Assembly (NCBI GenBank): GCA_004794655.1
Contig: SMMW01000623.1
Location: forward strand, 682,001-746,000
Length of the DNA stretch: 64,000 nt
Source: Marisa cornuarietis
Taxonomy: Eukaryota > Mollusca > Gastropoda > Architaenioglossa > Ampullariidae
Direction of reading: 5' to 3'
Shown: piece after piece, positions 43,401 through 57,700 of the stretch
How the letters are laid out: every line of letters starts with the position of its first letter
How positions within the stretch are numbered: the first letter of the stretch is position 1
Notes under the pieces: model-generated
Databases searched by the model: none
What the model saw: only the letters and a program-made list of their open reading frames with translations
What the model was told of the DNA's origin: nothing
Translations under genes and position numbers: made by a program

Positions 43401-45721
43401 AAAGATTTTGCTGTCAATGCCTACATCTTGCCTGTGAATGCCACTGATGCTGATGGAGTAAGTGGGAGTTTTCTATGAAGTAAATGAGTTCACTGTTGGC
43501 CTGGTGTATATGAGGCCATTGTTGTCCTGGTGTATATGAGGCCATTGTTGTCCTGGTGTGTATGAGGCCATTGTTGCCCTGGTGTATATGAGGCCATTGT
43601 TGTCCTGGTGTATATGAGGCCATTGTTGCCCTGGTGTAACTGCAGCTAAAGTTTGAACATTTGATGACTGGCTGCATCTGACACATGTGTCATGTACTAT
43701 GTATATGTTTACAGCTGACTCAACAGATGCTCTTCAGTGGGACAGAAACACAGTTGTAACATTGAGGGGCATCAGTGACAAGTTACTGTGTGTTACACTT
43801 GTCAACTTTAACCATGTTGACATTAAAGGCTAGCGGGTGCAAAACTTTTTCCTGATGATCGGGTAAAGCTCACTACAAGATACTATTTCCCCAAACCTAG
43901 GTGAATATACCCCCCCCCCAAAATTCTGTTTTTGAGATGATGCTTACAAACATTAGTCAACCTGCCCTCAGCAGTAGTGATGTTTCTGCCTTAACTCTAC
44001 TGGACCTGTCTGTGGATTCCAGACTATCCACCACTTTCTGCTCTTTCAAAGACTCTACACCCTCTACACAATTTCTGGACCCGCACTAGCGTGGTTCAAC
44101 TCCTATCTCACTGATAGGACTCAGGCTATGTTTATTGATGGTCTGATATCTCGCCCTGGTGCACTTTATTGTGGGGTTCCCCAAGGCTCAGTACTCGGCC
44201 CCATCCTGTTCATTTTGTACACGAAATCACTTTCATCGTACATCCACTCTCACCGTGTTTATCATCAATCAAATGCTAAAGACATGCAACTGCATGTACT
44301 GCTCTACTGTGCCTGCTGAGTCTCACTCTGCTATTAGTAGAAGTCTGTAGAAGCCTGTATTAGTGACTTTAAAAAAGCCTGGAATTCACTCCAATTTGGG
44401 GAATTAGTGTCTTGAACTGAGCTTACCTAATAACTGGTAAAACATCTGCACCCTGCTAGTCCTTTAATGATCGATTAGTCCACATTACTGCTGTCAGATA
44501 TGAACATGGGGACAGATTCCTCCACATCACAACTGTTAAATATGAGCACGGGGACAGATTCCTCCACATCACAACTGTTAAATATGAGCACGGGGACAGA
44601 TTCCTCCACATCACAACTGTTAAATATGAGCGCGGGGACAGATTACTCCACATTACCAGTGGCATAAGAAGATGCTCAGATTTGGGGGGAGGGCAAACTC
44701 TGCCAGTCAACAACGTTCACATTCTTGCATCCTCAGTATCTTTTTCTGAGTGGGCAGCTGCCTGCCCTTACCCCCTGGTTTCTATGCCACTGATTACAGC
44801 TGCTGAAATATGAGCATGGGGACAGATTGTATGTAGTCTAGGGGAAGCATCTGCTATGTTTATAAGATACACTAACTACAAATACAGGTGTGTAATCTTG
44901 TAGGGTAAATGTGTATGATGTGATGTCCTTGCTATGTTTGTATCACTATGATGAATATATGTGATGTATGCTTGCTGACAACATGCACCCTGCCTGTTCA
45001 CCAGGATGCTATCAGTTACTCCATAGATCAGAGTAATGCCAACGGGGTTGCAGCTGCCAACTATTTCTTCATCAGTTCCTCCACTGGTGACATCTATGTT
45101 GGCAAAGACCTGCGGTCAGCATCCTCCCGATATGATGTATGTCATATTGTGTCTCTCTTCTTTCGTTTGTTTGCTTGTGTGTGTGTGTGTGTGTGTTTGA
45201 GTGTGTGTGTGTGTGTGTTTGAGTGTGTTTTTGAGAGTGTGTGTGTGTGTTTGAGTGTGTGTGTGTGTGTGTGTGTTTGAGTGTGTTTTGTTGTAGTTGT
45301 TTGGCTGTGAGAATGTGTGAGAGATAGTGTGTGTGTTTTTGAGTGTTTGAGTGTGTGTGTGTGTGTGTGTTGTTTGGGTATGAGAGTGTGTGAAAGATTG
45401 TGTTTGTGTGTGTTTGAGTGTGTTTTGTTGTAGTTGTTTGGCTGTGAGAATGTGTGAGAGATAGTGTGTGTGTGTTTGAGTGTGTGTGTGTGTGTTGTTT
45501 GGGTATGAGAGTGTGTGAAAGATTGTGTGTGTGTGTGTGTGTGTGTGTTTGAGTGTGTTTTGCTGTAGTTGTTTGGCTGTGAGAATGTGTGAGAGATAGT
45601 GTGTGTGTATGTTTGAGTGTTTGAGTGTGTGTGTGTGTGTGTGTTGTTTGGGTATGAGAGTGTGTGAAAGATTGTGTGTGTGTGTGTGTGTTGAGAGAGA
45701 GTGTGCATGTAGTGTTTGTAA

Positions 45722-45759
<38 letters not shown>

Positions 45760-48700
45760 CTCTCAATGCCAGAGATAATACTGACATTAACCTTCGTTGA
45801 ATGATGCGTCAATGTGTTGCAGTTCACTGTCACTGCTTTTGATGACCGTATCCCAAGATGCCGTGCTTCGGCAGATGTCACTGTTGTCATCGCCCAATAT
45901 GCAGCTCCTCCATACTGTCCGTCAAACCAGCAGACTACCATCCCAGACAACACACCTGTCAACCTGACTCAGGTCTATCGCTTCCAGGCCACTGGCAATG
46001 ATGTGCGGGTTAGTTTCATTGCTTCTTTGGTTGGTGACGTGGACTTGCCAGCAGCTTTGCAATTCAAGACTTGTTACTGGAAGCTCTCTCTGCTTACCCA
46101 GTAGTAGTGGGTAGATACCACTATAGATATGACTGTATATATGACTGAATATATGGCTGTACAAATGACTGTATATATGACTGAACATATGCTCCTCTAT
46201 TTACTTAAAAGATTTGTCTATTTCTTCAGGGAACTCTCCGCTTTATTGATGTGAGGGACAGGCTTGCAGCAGCCTATTTCTATGTCCGCCCTGATGGGGT
46301 AGTCACCGTGCTCCAGCCTCTCACGTCTACAGCAATAAGTAGATTTGAAGTCAGTACAATACTTCTTTCAATACTTCCTTATTAAATCTTACTTATATGA
46401 ATGATGATTGTTGTCATTAATTTAGACTTTTTGCGTAAGTGATAACAAAGTACCTATCCCTCAACTTTGTTATGAAATACCCTAAAAGGGAGAACCAAGT
46501 TCTTACTTAATGTGGTAAAACCTTCTTTTATTTGTTGTCACAAATTCTACAAAGAATATATCATCATTTACTTTAGTGATCTAATGTCAGTTATGTTTTA
46601 TATCCTATGTACAATGTCTAAATAAGAAATATTGAGTTACTAATAAACAGGCAGACTCTCAGGAATCAGCACCAAATTATTTATGTATTCATCAAGACTT
46701 AGACACTTAGAAATGAAAAGACTGAAGAGAAACATCTGAAGTTGCTGGTTTTGGTTTTGTTGGGGTTTTTTTGTTTTTGTTTTTTCCTTTTTTGTGGGGT
46801 GGGTGGGGTTGCAATACTACTTGTCCTGATTTGCCTTTAATCCTGACTGCCTCCGTCATTCCCTGCTTATTTGCAGTTGGAGGCATCTGTGGTTGACACC
46901 TATTTCCCTAACAACTTTGGAACGTGCAAGTTGACTATAGTAGTGCAGCACAACAGTGGCACACCTACATTTGGGGACTCCAGCTACACAGCCACTGTGT
47001 TTGAGTATGAACAGCCTGGAACTATGGTTCTTGACCTTAATGCAACTGATGTTGACGGTGTAAGTGGTCTTATCTGCTAGGAGAAAAGAACTCTGACTTT
47101 AGCTAATCTTTCTTTTATTTAAAAGAAAATTTATGTAAATGATTCTGTTTTGTCTGGTGACAAGAATTTTTAAGAACTTCCCAGCCCATTGTCATTGTGC
47201 TCAAGTGTTTGTCATTGTAAGGTATGTCATTCAATTGTTGAATACTTTTTGTTTAATAATTTTTTTATTCTTTATTACATCTGCATTATTTCTTAAACTT
47301 CAGACATTTTGTACTTTGTTTTAAATGTCTCCTATTATTAGGATTGGGAAAAATTAATTTGAATATCTGTTTCAGGATTCTTTCATATGCCGTATATCTG
47401 GGGATGCTGAAGATCAGCAGTACTTCACCATTGATAGCCAGGATTGCAAAATCTTTCTGATCCAGTCGCTTAGCAACACTCGGACGCGGCAATTCATGGT
47501 GAGTGCAGACAGGCCTCTGTGTGTCTGATCCAGTCACTTAGCCACATTTAGACACGGCAATTCATGGTGAGTGCAGACAGGCCTGTGTCTGTCTGATCCA
47601 GTCACTTAGTCACATTCAGATGCGGCAATTCATGGTGAGTGCAGACAGGCCTGTGTGTCTGATCCAGTCACTGATCCAGTCACTTAGTCACATTCAGACG
47701 CGGCAATTCATGGTGGGTGCAGACAGGCCTGTGTGTGTGTCTCTGATCTTGTTGCTGGTCTATTGTTTGTATAATGGGACCTTGGCATTCGAACTGATCC
47801 CTTCTTGAACATTTTGGTCTTGGACCAATATTTTTGAGAGAATTCTGTTTCAGTGTTGAACCACTTGCTCAGTCCTTGTCCGTCATGCTAAAACCTCCGT
47901 GAGATGCCACTCTTACTGATGACATTTCAGGGTTAAAAAAGGGGGAAAGTGTCACTTTGCTTGTCGATTTCAAGCAGTAAAGACATGTCCTAGAACTGTG
48001 TTCGTGATCTTGGGGGGGGGGTTGTTTTGTTTTTTTCTTTTTTAAATGTAATATATATATTAATATCCATAGGTTTACCATCGGTCCCAAGAAAATGTGC
48101 ATTACCTAACAGTAATAACAATTAAAAGAAGAAAGAACTTACTGCCAAGTCTGAAAGGGGACTTTTGTCTTTCAGAATTAGCCATTCAGTACGCATGGTT
48201 AAGTTAACAATATCAATAACATTGAAACATAAAGAGGCCATTTAAGTAGCTGAGGTATTGAAAGAAGTAAAAGGTATAACCAATCTTAAATTTAAGGTTT
48301 TGGTATTTTATAAAGTATATGTTTGAAACAAACCCAACTTTTTTACATAAAAACTTTTGTACTTTAAAAAACTAGCTGTGAAAAATGCAAGGTAGGTTGT
48401 TAGCTTCTGGTGGGTGCTGGAAAGATAAATACACTATCTGTGCTCAGTACTCGAATTGATCAGCACTTAAAGTTTCTTATGGATTGTAGTTGAATGCTGA
48501 AGTACCACTGTATTGTGCAATATGTTAAGAAATTCAACAAACAAGGAGTTGGAATAGTCTAGCCAGCACAGCACAGATGCAGACATGAGTTTCTGGATGG
48601 AAGTAACTGTTAAGAAAAGTTTTATTTGGCAAATTCTGCAAAGCTTTCAAAAAACTGAATTAAAAACTGTGTTTATGTGTCTGTCTTGCAGTTCAATGTT

Positions 48701-51700
48701 CTTGCTGTTGACAATCGACTGGGAGTTTCCAACACTGGGCAGACATCAGTCACCATCAATGTTACGCCTGATCAACCACCCACTTTCCTGAATCTGCCAA
48801 CCCTAGTTCAGCGGGATGAGGAGGATAAAGCTGGCACATTTGTCTTCCAGATCAGTGCCAGAGATCCAGACTTGAGGGTGAGCAAGCTGTATATTTCATG
48901 TTTGATAATTAACTCTGTGTATAGAACTCTCTCGCTCTTCATATCCACCACCTACCCGCTATTGAATCCTTTATATGTGCACTGAAAATGCATCTCTTCA
49001 TTAAACATTACTCCTAACATCAGTCCACACAATGCCAGTCCTTTGTCACCCCGAGTACGAGCGGCAGCATCTTGCCAGAAGGTGCTATGGTCCCGCTGGA
49101 AAGCCACTCTCATCACTCAACCCCCTCTTTCCCCACCCCAGGGAGTTAGGGGCTAGGATTTAGTAGACTAGGTAGGTTAGTTAGAATAGGAATAATAGTA
49201 GTTATAGGTGTAAATATTGTAAATAAAATTTATGTCTTTGAACTTATTTACCTGTGTGAGCATCCTAGTCCGTACGTATGCTAGCGTGATGCACGTGTGT
49301 CCTCGTCATGTGAACGAGATGAATGACAACCACTAGAGTGAAAGAAATTGTGTCGTCCATAATTGTCACACAGCAGAACACACCCGAAGATCCGTGAAGC
49401 TGAGAGATACACCGCCCAGAACACACTTTTGTTAGGGAAAAAGCAGGGTCTTTTGCGGACTATAAGGTCGGCTAAGTGCGGGTGTATAGTAGTAGATGGA
49501 AAAAAGAAGACGACGCGAGGCAGTATATGAGATAATGCACCCGACTAACAAGAGCTAGAACTTTAGCAGAAAATTCTCCTTGGGAACTTCTGTCCTCTTC
49601 CCTGGAACCAGAAAGAGGAACGAACTGATTTATGGTGCTAGGGCCGTGTAGTGTCGATCATCGGTTGGGCTACAGAGATTTATTTAAAATTATATATAAC
49701 ATTAGTATTTTGTAGCCCTGTAACATGGCAGTAATTAGTGTTGGAATTCTGTGGCTCCATAGTACAGTAAATCCGTGTAATGCTCTGCTGTTAGAAATAT
49801 TCGAGAATAAATCTAATGATAGACTATTTGTTGTTGAGATACACCTCAAAAGACAATCCTTTTTATATGCAAGCACTCACAAGCCATCAGTTTATATTCA
49901 CTGATTTGATTAATAGACTGCTGCTTGGCAACACTGGTAAGATGTCAGTTTATTGTTGTTTATGTTTGGCAGGGCAACAAACTGGTCTTTGGTATAGAGG
50001 GACTCGACGCTGCACCAAGCATGTTTAACATCAGTGCCTCAGGAAACATCACCGTGCGAAGTGACCTCAGCCTTGACTACACTACACTTTACAGAGTAAT
50101 GATGTTGCAAAGTTTGAACATCAACACTGGCAATGTTGTAGTTCTAGAGAGCTAGTGACAACATGGCACTACAGGAAGAGTGTATTGACTTTCAAGAGCT
50201 CAAACAAACAACTTCAGACCTTATTGTGAACAACAGATGTCCACCATTTTCCACAGGATGATAAATGATGTTTGCACAATTATTGCTAATTTTTGATAAT
50301 GTCTGTTAATATTTGGTATTATAGTATTAAACTAGATGGATGAAATGCTCATTAGTGGCTGGGGATCATGCAGTTAGCAAGGTGAGTGGTTGGCAGTTAT
50401 GTAGAGTAATGGTAAGCTAGCATGTAGACTGACTGGTGCTCATGCAAAGTAATAATCAGCTAATGTGAAGTCTGGTGTGTGTTGCAGCTGGTCGTCACAG
50501 TGTATGATGATGCCATCCCTACAGTTCGTGCAACTAGTACCTTGACTGTCAGTGTTACCCGCAACCAGTACTCACCTCGTTTCACACAGAATCCATACAC
50601 AGCCACCATCAACAGTCTCACGCAAGTGGGCAGCGTAGTGGCTACAGTTGCTGCCACAGATGGCGATAATGTACGTGTCAGACTTGTGTGGCTGCTGAGT
50701 GAGTGAATGAGTCAGTCAGTGAGAGTGGGTGCAGGTGCACTTGTACGTTGTGGTCTCAATATTGTAGGATGTGTTGTGGTCAGGATATTGTAGGTCAATG
50801 TAGGATGTGTTGTAGTCGGAATATAGTAGGATATGTTGTGGTTGGGATATTGCAGGATGTGTGTTTCAGGATCAGGTAACCTACAGAATTATGGATGTGT
50901 GCCGTGGGATGTAAGGGCTGTGGTGTGTGTGTTTCAGGATCAAGTAACCTACAGAATTACTGGTGGCAACTCTTCTTTCTTCATGATTAATCCTACTAAT
51001 GGTCAAATCTACCTTATCCGTGCAATTGACAGCTCTGCTTCTAGCACTTTAACAGTAAGTGTTCATACCTTGAGAAGGTTGTTATTTTCTGTCGTGTATG
51101 TGTGTGTGTGTGTGTGCATGCATTCTCTGTGTGTGTGCATGCATTCGTGCGTGTGTATGTGTGTGTGTGTATGTGTGTGTGTGTGTGCACACGTGCATAA
51201 GCTGTACTGTGGACGACAGTCCAAGAGTAAGGGTTTCTAAAGTCATAGACTATTTTGTCACATTTCAACCTCAAAGATTGTTTGGTATATATATACATCA
51301 TGTCTGACGTGCACACACCATGTCTGACTTCCTCGTGTGTCTTTACACACCGCTATGTGTTTAATTTCCTCAGTTACAAGTGCAAGCCACTGATCGGCCA
51401 ATACAGGGCTTGAGTGATGTAACAACTGTAAACTTTCAAGTCAGCATGGCCAACACCAACCCTGTCTTTCTCAACAATCCCCCTTACACAGTACCTCAGA
51501 TTGATGAAACAATTCCTGTTGGAACAATTGTTTTCAGTGGTGTCACAGCCAGTGATGCTGATCTTCAGGTGAGGAGAACATTTTGGTTCAAGGTATGGCA
51601 GTTAATACGTATATCAATTCACATATACACCAGTTCATGTAAGTATTTTCTGCTGAAATGTTGTCAGGGTTGATGTCAGGGTTTTAGTCAAGATGGTTTG

Positions 51701-54700
51701 TACAGCTTTGTATATTGGTGGATGTATTCCTTTTTTCACCTTCTTAACCTTTATTCCCATGTTTTCACATTTCTTTTGCAAGAATACCATGCCCCAACAC
51801 TTGCTTTCTGTTGGTCTTTGTGCAGAGTAACATAACCTTTTGTCTGTGCTCAAGGTAACAGAAAAGTGACCAGACGTCCAGATTTAGGTGGACAGTCCCG
51901 CCTGTGAGATGCTCATAGAATGTCCAGGGAGTGGGGGGGACGCCCAATGTCCCGCTTTCTGCCTTATCGATCAATGTCCCACTTGTATTTAATAATCTGA
52001 TTGCGGTATATTGATTCGCATCCGTGCCTTTGGTTTTGGCTTTTGCCTATCGCCGTTTGATGATTAATAATTTCAAATTTGTCAACTAGTTTACCGCCAT
52101 TTTGTCGATCCCTATTTAATTTTCTTTACTCTGCGGACTCCGGTGTTTGAGGCATGACCAGAAAGATAATGACCTGCCGGCCGATATCTTATTGCATGGT
52201 GATAGTGGTGGTCGTCTGATCCTCCCTCCTCACCCTGAGGTGTCAGCTTCTTTGGCCACAGTTGTGGGAGTTCCCCCACTTCTCTGTGGATTTAACTTTC
52301 CTCCCTACCCGCCCATCCACCCACCGTGCAGACACCATCTCTAGTTGAACTTAAATTATCTTTCTCATGCTCACCTTCTCTTTTTCATCCTCCTCCCGCT
52401 CCAAACTTCCCGTGACACCACCGTAATCAATTTATAAGCCAAACTATTTTCGGGACAGCAGTTTTAAAAATGGTTTTGTAATAATGTGTTCTATTTTACC
52501 ATTTTTGCTGGCGGCAATAGTATATTACACCCAATAATATGTTATCAAGGATCTACTGTGTAGACCAGCGGGCAAAATTTTCTTTTTGCCAACTGGTCTC
52601 AAAATTCTTAGCAATGCCGCAGGCCGGTAAAATACTAAAATCTCCAGACCAGGTGACTACACAACAAACCCAGTGATAATGGAATGGACAACAAATGAGT
52701 CCATCATGGCCTTCACTTACTGAGTTTATTGTGTAAAGTGAAGCTGTTTGAATTCGCTACCAATAAAACTTTAAAGCCAGCTTTTCCCTTGATAGCCCCC
52801 GATGCTCTCTAACGACTGGATCATAATTAAGACATGTCAGCCGTAGTGTTATTTGTTATCTGTGTACTTTGTCTGGGTTAGAATGTTGCGGACTGACGAT
52901 TTCTAACTCTCTTGTACTTGATAAAATAAATTTTAAGCAAATTAACCTAGGCTGATTTTTTTTTTAAATGAAAACAAGTGCATTTCACATTTTGGCAGAC
53001 TGGTCGATCCAAAGACATCCACGGGTCAGGAAGAGAAAGTTTCACTGTGTCGTTATGTAACTACAACAAAAGCACCTTTGACCTCTCACTTAGGGCCAAG
53101 AGGTTGCAGCGCCAGGGCGGGCCCCATCCTCTCGATTCACAAAGTGGCCACACATCAGTAACATACCTACCTCTTCACTCTCAATTCCCACTTACTTGCA
53201 GGCTCCCCAAGTGGCACATTAATGCAGCGACCTCAATGCACGAACGTTTTTCTAGAGTCTATAGAGATAGACAGTTCACACGTGATAAATCCTCGCTGTC
53301 CAGCCGCCTTGTGACCCCAGGCCTGCTACCCCGACAGCCCGCCTACCTTTAGGTCTGGAAATTGTATACTTGCAGACTTGAAACAACAATTGCATGTGTG
53401 ATGCTTGGAATGACCCTATCTTGCAAGAACCAAAAGTTTTCAAGGAGATTCATGCGTCAATGAAGTATGGTTTTCTGAGCAACAGCCTCACAAAATGACT
53501 ATTTAAAGGTGCAGGACCATCGTCGGCACCATAATTTGTTACGCGTCCGCAAAGTTGGCTGAGAGGGAGATAAGGCAGGTCGTAGAAACATTTTAAATTT
53601 TAAATATCGTTTTTCTTTTTTGTTTTTGAAATGGAATACTGTAGTGGCGTGGACAGATCTGTTGAAAGCACCACTACTCAGAGGAAAGTTTCCCCTCCCC
53701 CCTCTTTTTTCTGCGCTCTTGGTCAATGACAACACCATCATCCCCACGCGTCCTGCTTTGGCTCCCGAAACGTCTGGTCACCGTCATAACCTGTTGATTT
53801 CATGGAGGATAACTTAACTTAGTGTCTGTCTTTATGCAGGGTAACATAACCTGTGGTGCGAGTGGCAATTACCCTGCTGACTACTTCTTCACCATTGACC
53901 CCAACACCTGTGCTATCAGAGTTGCCCGTGACCTCCGAACTGATCAGCTGTCAAATTCCAACTATGTGGTATGTGTTGTAGAAATGTTTACAACTGAACT
54001 TGTGTCTACGAATGACTAGTGTTTTATAAGCTTTGTTTGTCCTTCTATATATGGCTTTACTAAGATCTCTGACATCTTTTGTCTTCAGATGAACATTTTT
54101 GCGTACGACAGCATGTTTCCAGCACAGCGAGTCACAACCACGGTCACTTTGAATGTGCTACACAATCCTCATGCCCCTGTTGTGAATGGAACCTACCAGA
54201 AGACCATCACAGAAGACTGGCCTTTTGGTGACCCCATCTTCAACTTTACAGGCACTGATGCAGATGGAGTAAGCATGATTAGCTCCTTGTTGTTAACAGT
54301 TGTTATCATCTCACATTTAATTTCCACCAGAATTTGAGCATTTTGTCTTGTCCTACCTAAGCTCACTGTTTAACTCACACTGCACTTAGCAAATAACTGT
54401 GCTAAGACCTTAGCAATGATGTACTGCAACCAGCATGTATGTGGGCTGCTCTGTAACTGTTTTCCAATGGTTCATATAACAACAAGACAGTTGGTCTGCT
54501 ATCACAGACTTGTATTACACGTCCGTGCTGCTATCAAATGCTTGAGCAGTTATTCCTCTACTAAAGTAGGCTCCCTTGACCACTACTTAGCAAAGCTGTC
54601 CCTGTCTTGGTCTTTCCTCATCTCACGTCAACCAAAGTAATGGTCCCCAGAGTCTAACATTCTGCACCATATGATTGTAGGGTGTCCGCTTTTTCTGTTT

Positions 54701-57700
54701 CTCTGTGGGTTCCAGCCTTGGGCACGACTGTTGTTGAGTGACCCTCTGTGTAAGGCACAATCCATCTTCTTCTTGCGATGGTCTTGATTATGTGTTCTTT
54801 CCTCACTTGGTTCTTGGCTTGAGATTCTCTCTGGCAGTCTGATCTTCAGAATCTGATGAAGACAGGAGTTGTAGTTTAGGTTGTCAGAGTGTCTTCAGAT
54901 CTTCATCGCATACAAAAGTAGGGACTTAACATGTGTGTTGAAGAACGTTTGCTTTTGTCTGTTGAGACTCTTGCAACTCAAAACTGGTTGCTGCCTCTCA
55001 AATGCCTGGCATGCCTTGATGATTCTGCACTTCACATCTTCGTCTGTTCCTCCCCTTTTGCTGACTGCTGATTAAATAGGTAAAATGGTCAGCATCCTCT
55101 ATAGCCTTACTGTTGATGATGACTGGGGCAACCTGGATGCTGCTCACTTCTGCGCTGTGTGTTTGTGCTTGTCACTACCTTCCATTTCTGTACCATTCCT
55201 GTGATTGTTGATGTCATCGCAGTGTTCTTCTTCAATATACACTAGAGGCTGATGAAACCGATATGTGACAGTTTCTACATGATGTTAATAACATACAGCT
55301 AGTCCTTCCAATGTCCCCTTCTCTTTAACCCTTTTATAAACATTCTGTAGGTGATTCAACACTTTTCTTTACACACTGTGACGTGGGTGTCACTGCATGT
55401 CATTGATTCCTATTGTTTTACTACCATCTTGATAGCGCTGATGTCCCTGTGTCACAGACTTTCATTGCTGTACCATCACGATGATCCACAGGTCACTGTC
55501 AGTGGCTTCTGTTGTTATGCTGTCACTGTGATTCCGAAGTCACTACATGTCTGTGGCTTCCGTTGTTGTGCTGTCACTGTGTTACTGATGTTACTACATA
55601 TCCTTGACTGTTGTTGCTATATGATTACTGCCCATTGTTGTGCTGTCACTATGCTGCTGATGTTACTGCATATTATTGGCTGCCATTGTCATATGATCAT
55701 TGACCATTATTGTACTGTCACTGTAACAGCAATGTCACTTCACATTCTTGACTGTCACTGTGGTACTGTGAATGTGATGTCATGCTCACTATGTGTCATT
55801 GATTTCCCAGGACACCCTGACGTACACGCTGCTGAAAGATGACAGTGCCAGTAGAGACGGTCTCAACATTTTCTACGTTCAGCCTGACACAGGCCGTCTG
55901 TACCTCTGGCGACCACTCACCAGTGCTCTGTCACAAAATTATCCCGTATGTAGCGGACGCCTTGGTTTTTAAATCTTCAAGTTTTATTACAAATGTGTAA
56001 TCATAATTTTGTTTTGATAACATGCATATTTCACAATGTTCTCAATGCAGGCATTTAGTAACAGCTGGTACCACTTACTTAATGTTTCATACAATATGCT
56101 GTCATAGCTTTAAATGGGAACCATAGTGATAATGCCAGCACACACAAGAGAAGACAACTATCATGGCATGTAACACAGTAAAAACTCCTTATTAAGATCT
56201 TTTTTATTATGACCCACCTCTAAGTTACAGCTCACATTTTCTGAATGATGTATTTTGCTATATCAACATCATCTCTATTACAAAGACCTCCACAGCCCAA
56301 TTTATGACCGACAGTTTTAGCTCTATTGTGACTTTTTGGTCGATGTTGCATGTTGAAAAAAATTAAATACATTATAAAATAAGCTGCTTCTGGTTGACGG
56401 TATATCCTATATTACAATTTTCTGCAGAAATCACATAAGTGCATTTTTAAAGAGACTGCATGTTTATTGGGTCACTCATCATTGCAACTCAAACCAGATC
56501 GTTCCAGTTATATAGACCACCTGTCTAACTCCAATGACCATATTATCCCACACCAACAGTCGAATCAGTCCAGGCCCAAAAGATGAATCTCTCCCTGATG
56601 ACAGGAGTAGCTATTAATGTCAGATATTACTAACAGAGCCATGAGAAATCAGCCACCATCCTACTCAATAAAAATGACTGCTTGGCAGCACACATATCAA
56701 TGACCAGCTCCCACTCATGGTTGTCTTTTCACTACTGCACATCAGTCAGTTGTTTTTCATTAACGACCTTTTTCCAGAAGTCATATGTTAACAAAAATTA
56801 AATTCATGTTACCGACTGTTTGTGCTTTATTGCAGTGTTGTCCAGAAATCATGTTCAAACATATAGCAGTGCATTGTAAGAGCCTGTAAATCTTGAGTAC
56901 AGCACGACTGTGGCGAAATAAGCACAGCCAAGTAAAAACGACAAAGAAAGGCATTATGATATGGGTTTGAGAGGGTTATTTCAATGGTTAAATAAACTTT
57001 TATTACACAGTGCTTGATGCCATGGTTCCTGAAATGAAAGCAGACTGCTTGATCTCCCTACTATGATCTCTCTCAGTTAAAACCAGATTTGGGGGGATTT
57101 TTATCTAGTCTTAAAAGGGAGATTTTACCGTAGATGATGTGCACCTCAGACACGAGAGAAGACCACTGTCATGGCATATACATCTCACCACACGTTAGCC
57201 TTGGCTTGCATCAGAGGGAAAACTAGGATGCTGAAGGTTAACACAAGTTGAGATCTTGTACTGGAAACAGGCTTTAAACAATGGCTTACATCTGGAGCCA
57301 CAATGGAAGAAGATCAGAGATGACTGGAGAATTCTTGTTGGCGGCCTTTGTCTCAGGAAGTGGTAGCAAGCACAAGATGAAGATAATGTGAATGAGGCAC
57401 CATAGTTGTAATCGGCTGTACAACCAGGCTGACCTGCAGCCATCTGGCTCATAAATCTGAACAGCTATACTCTTAACTACATTGTTATGGACAAACTTTG
57501 TCAGCCGTCTGTTATGATAATTATTGTTATTATTACAACTAACCTCACATGACCTACAGGCGCCTGAAGAAATGCTAGCAAATATTTGGTGCAAGGAAGG
57601 TCCTCCACATAGTGGCGTTGTCTTCTCATGAAATGATGTATTTCCAGATGGCAGCATTGTCTTCTCTTGTCATGATGTATCTCCAGATACTGGCATTGTC

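Noticed and set aside
45072..45962. Minus-strand His/Thr-rich open frame
   Set aside because: A translation of (TG)n-rich repeat, antisense to exons B21 and A22.
52978..53352. 124-codon open frame inside the possible hAT-like element
   Set aside because: No transposase motif recognised; cannot be supported as a gene.
51831..53792. CATAACCT (8 bp) as a hAT target duplication around the 51866-53781 element
   Set aside because: The copies are 27 and 3 bp from the inverted repeat ends, so they do not abut the element; the left copy belongs to the longer exon-edge duplication.
55351..55842. 163-codon open frame running toward exon B27
   Set aside because: Imperfect intronic repeats; the CCCAG acceptor at 55810 and the B-exon pattern mark the real start in another frame.
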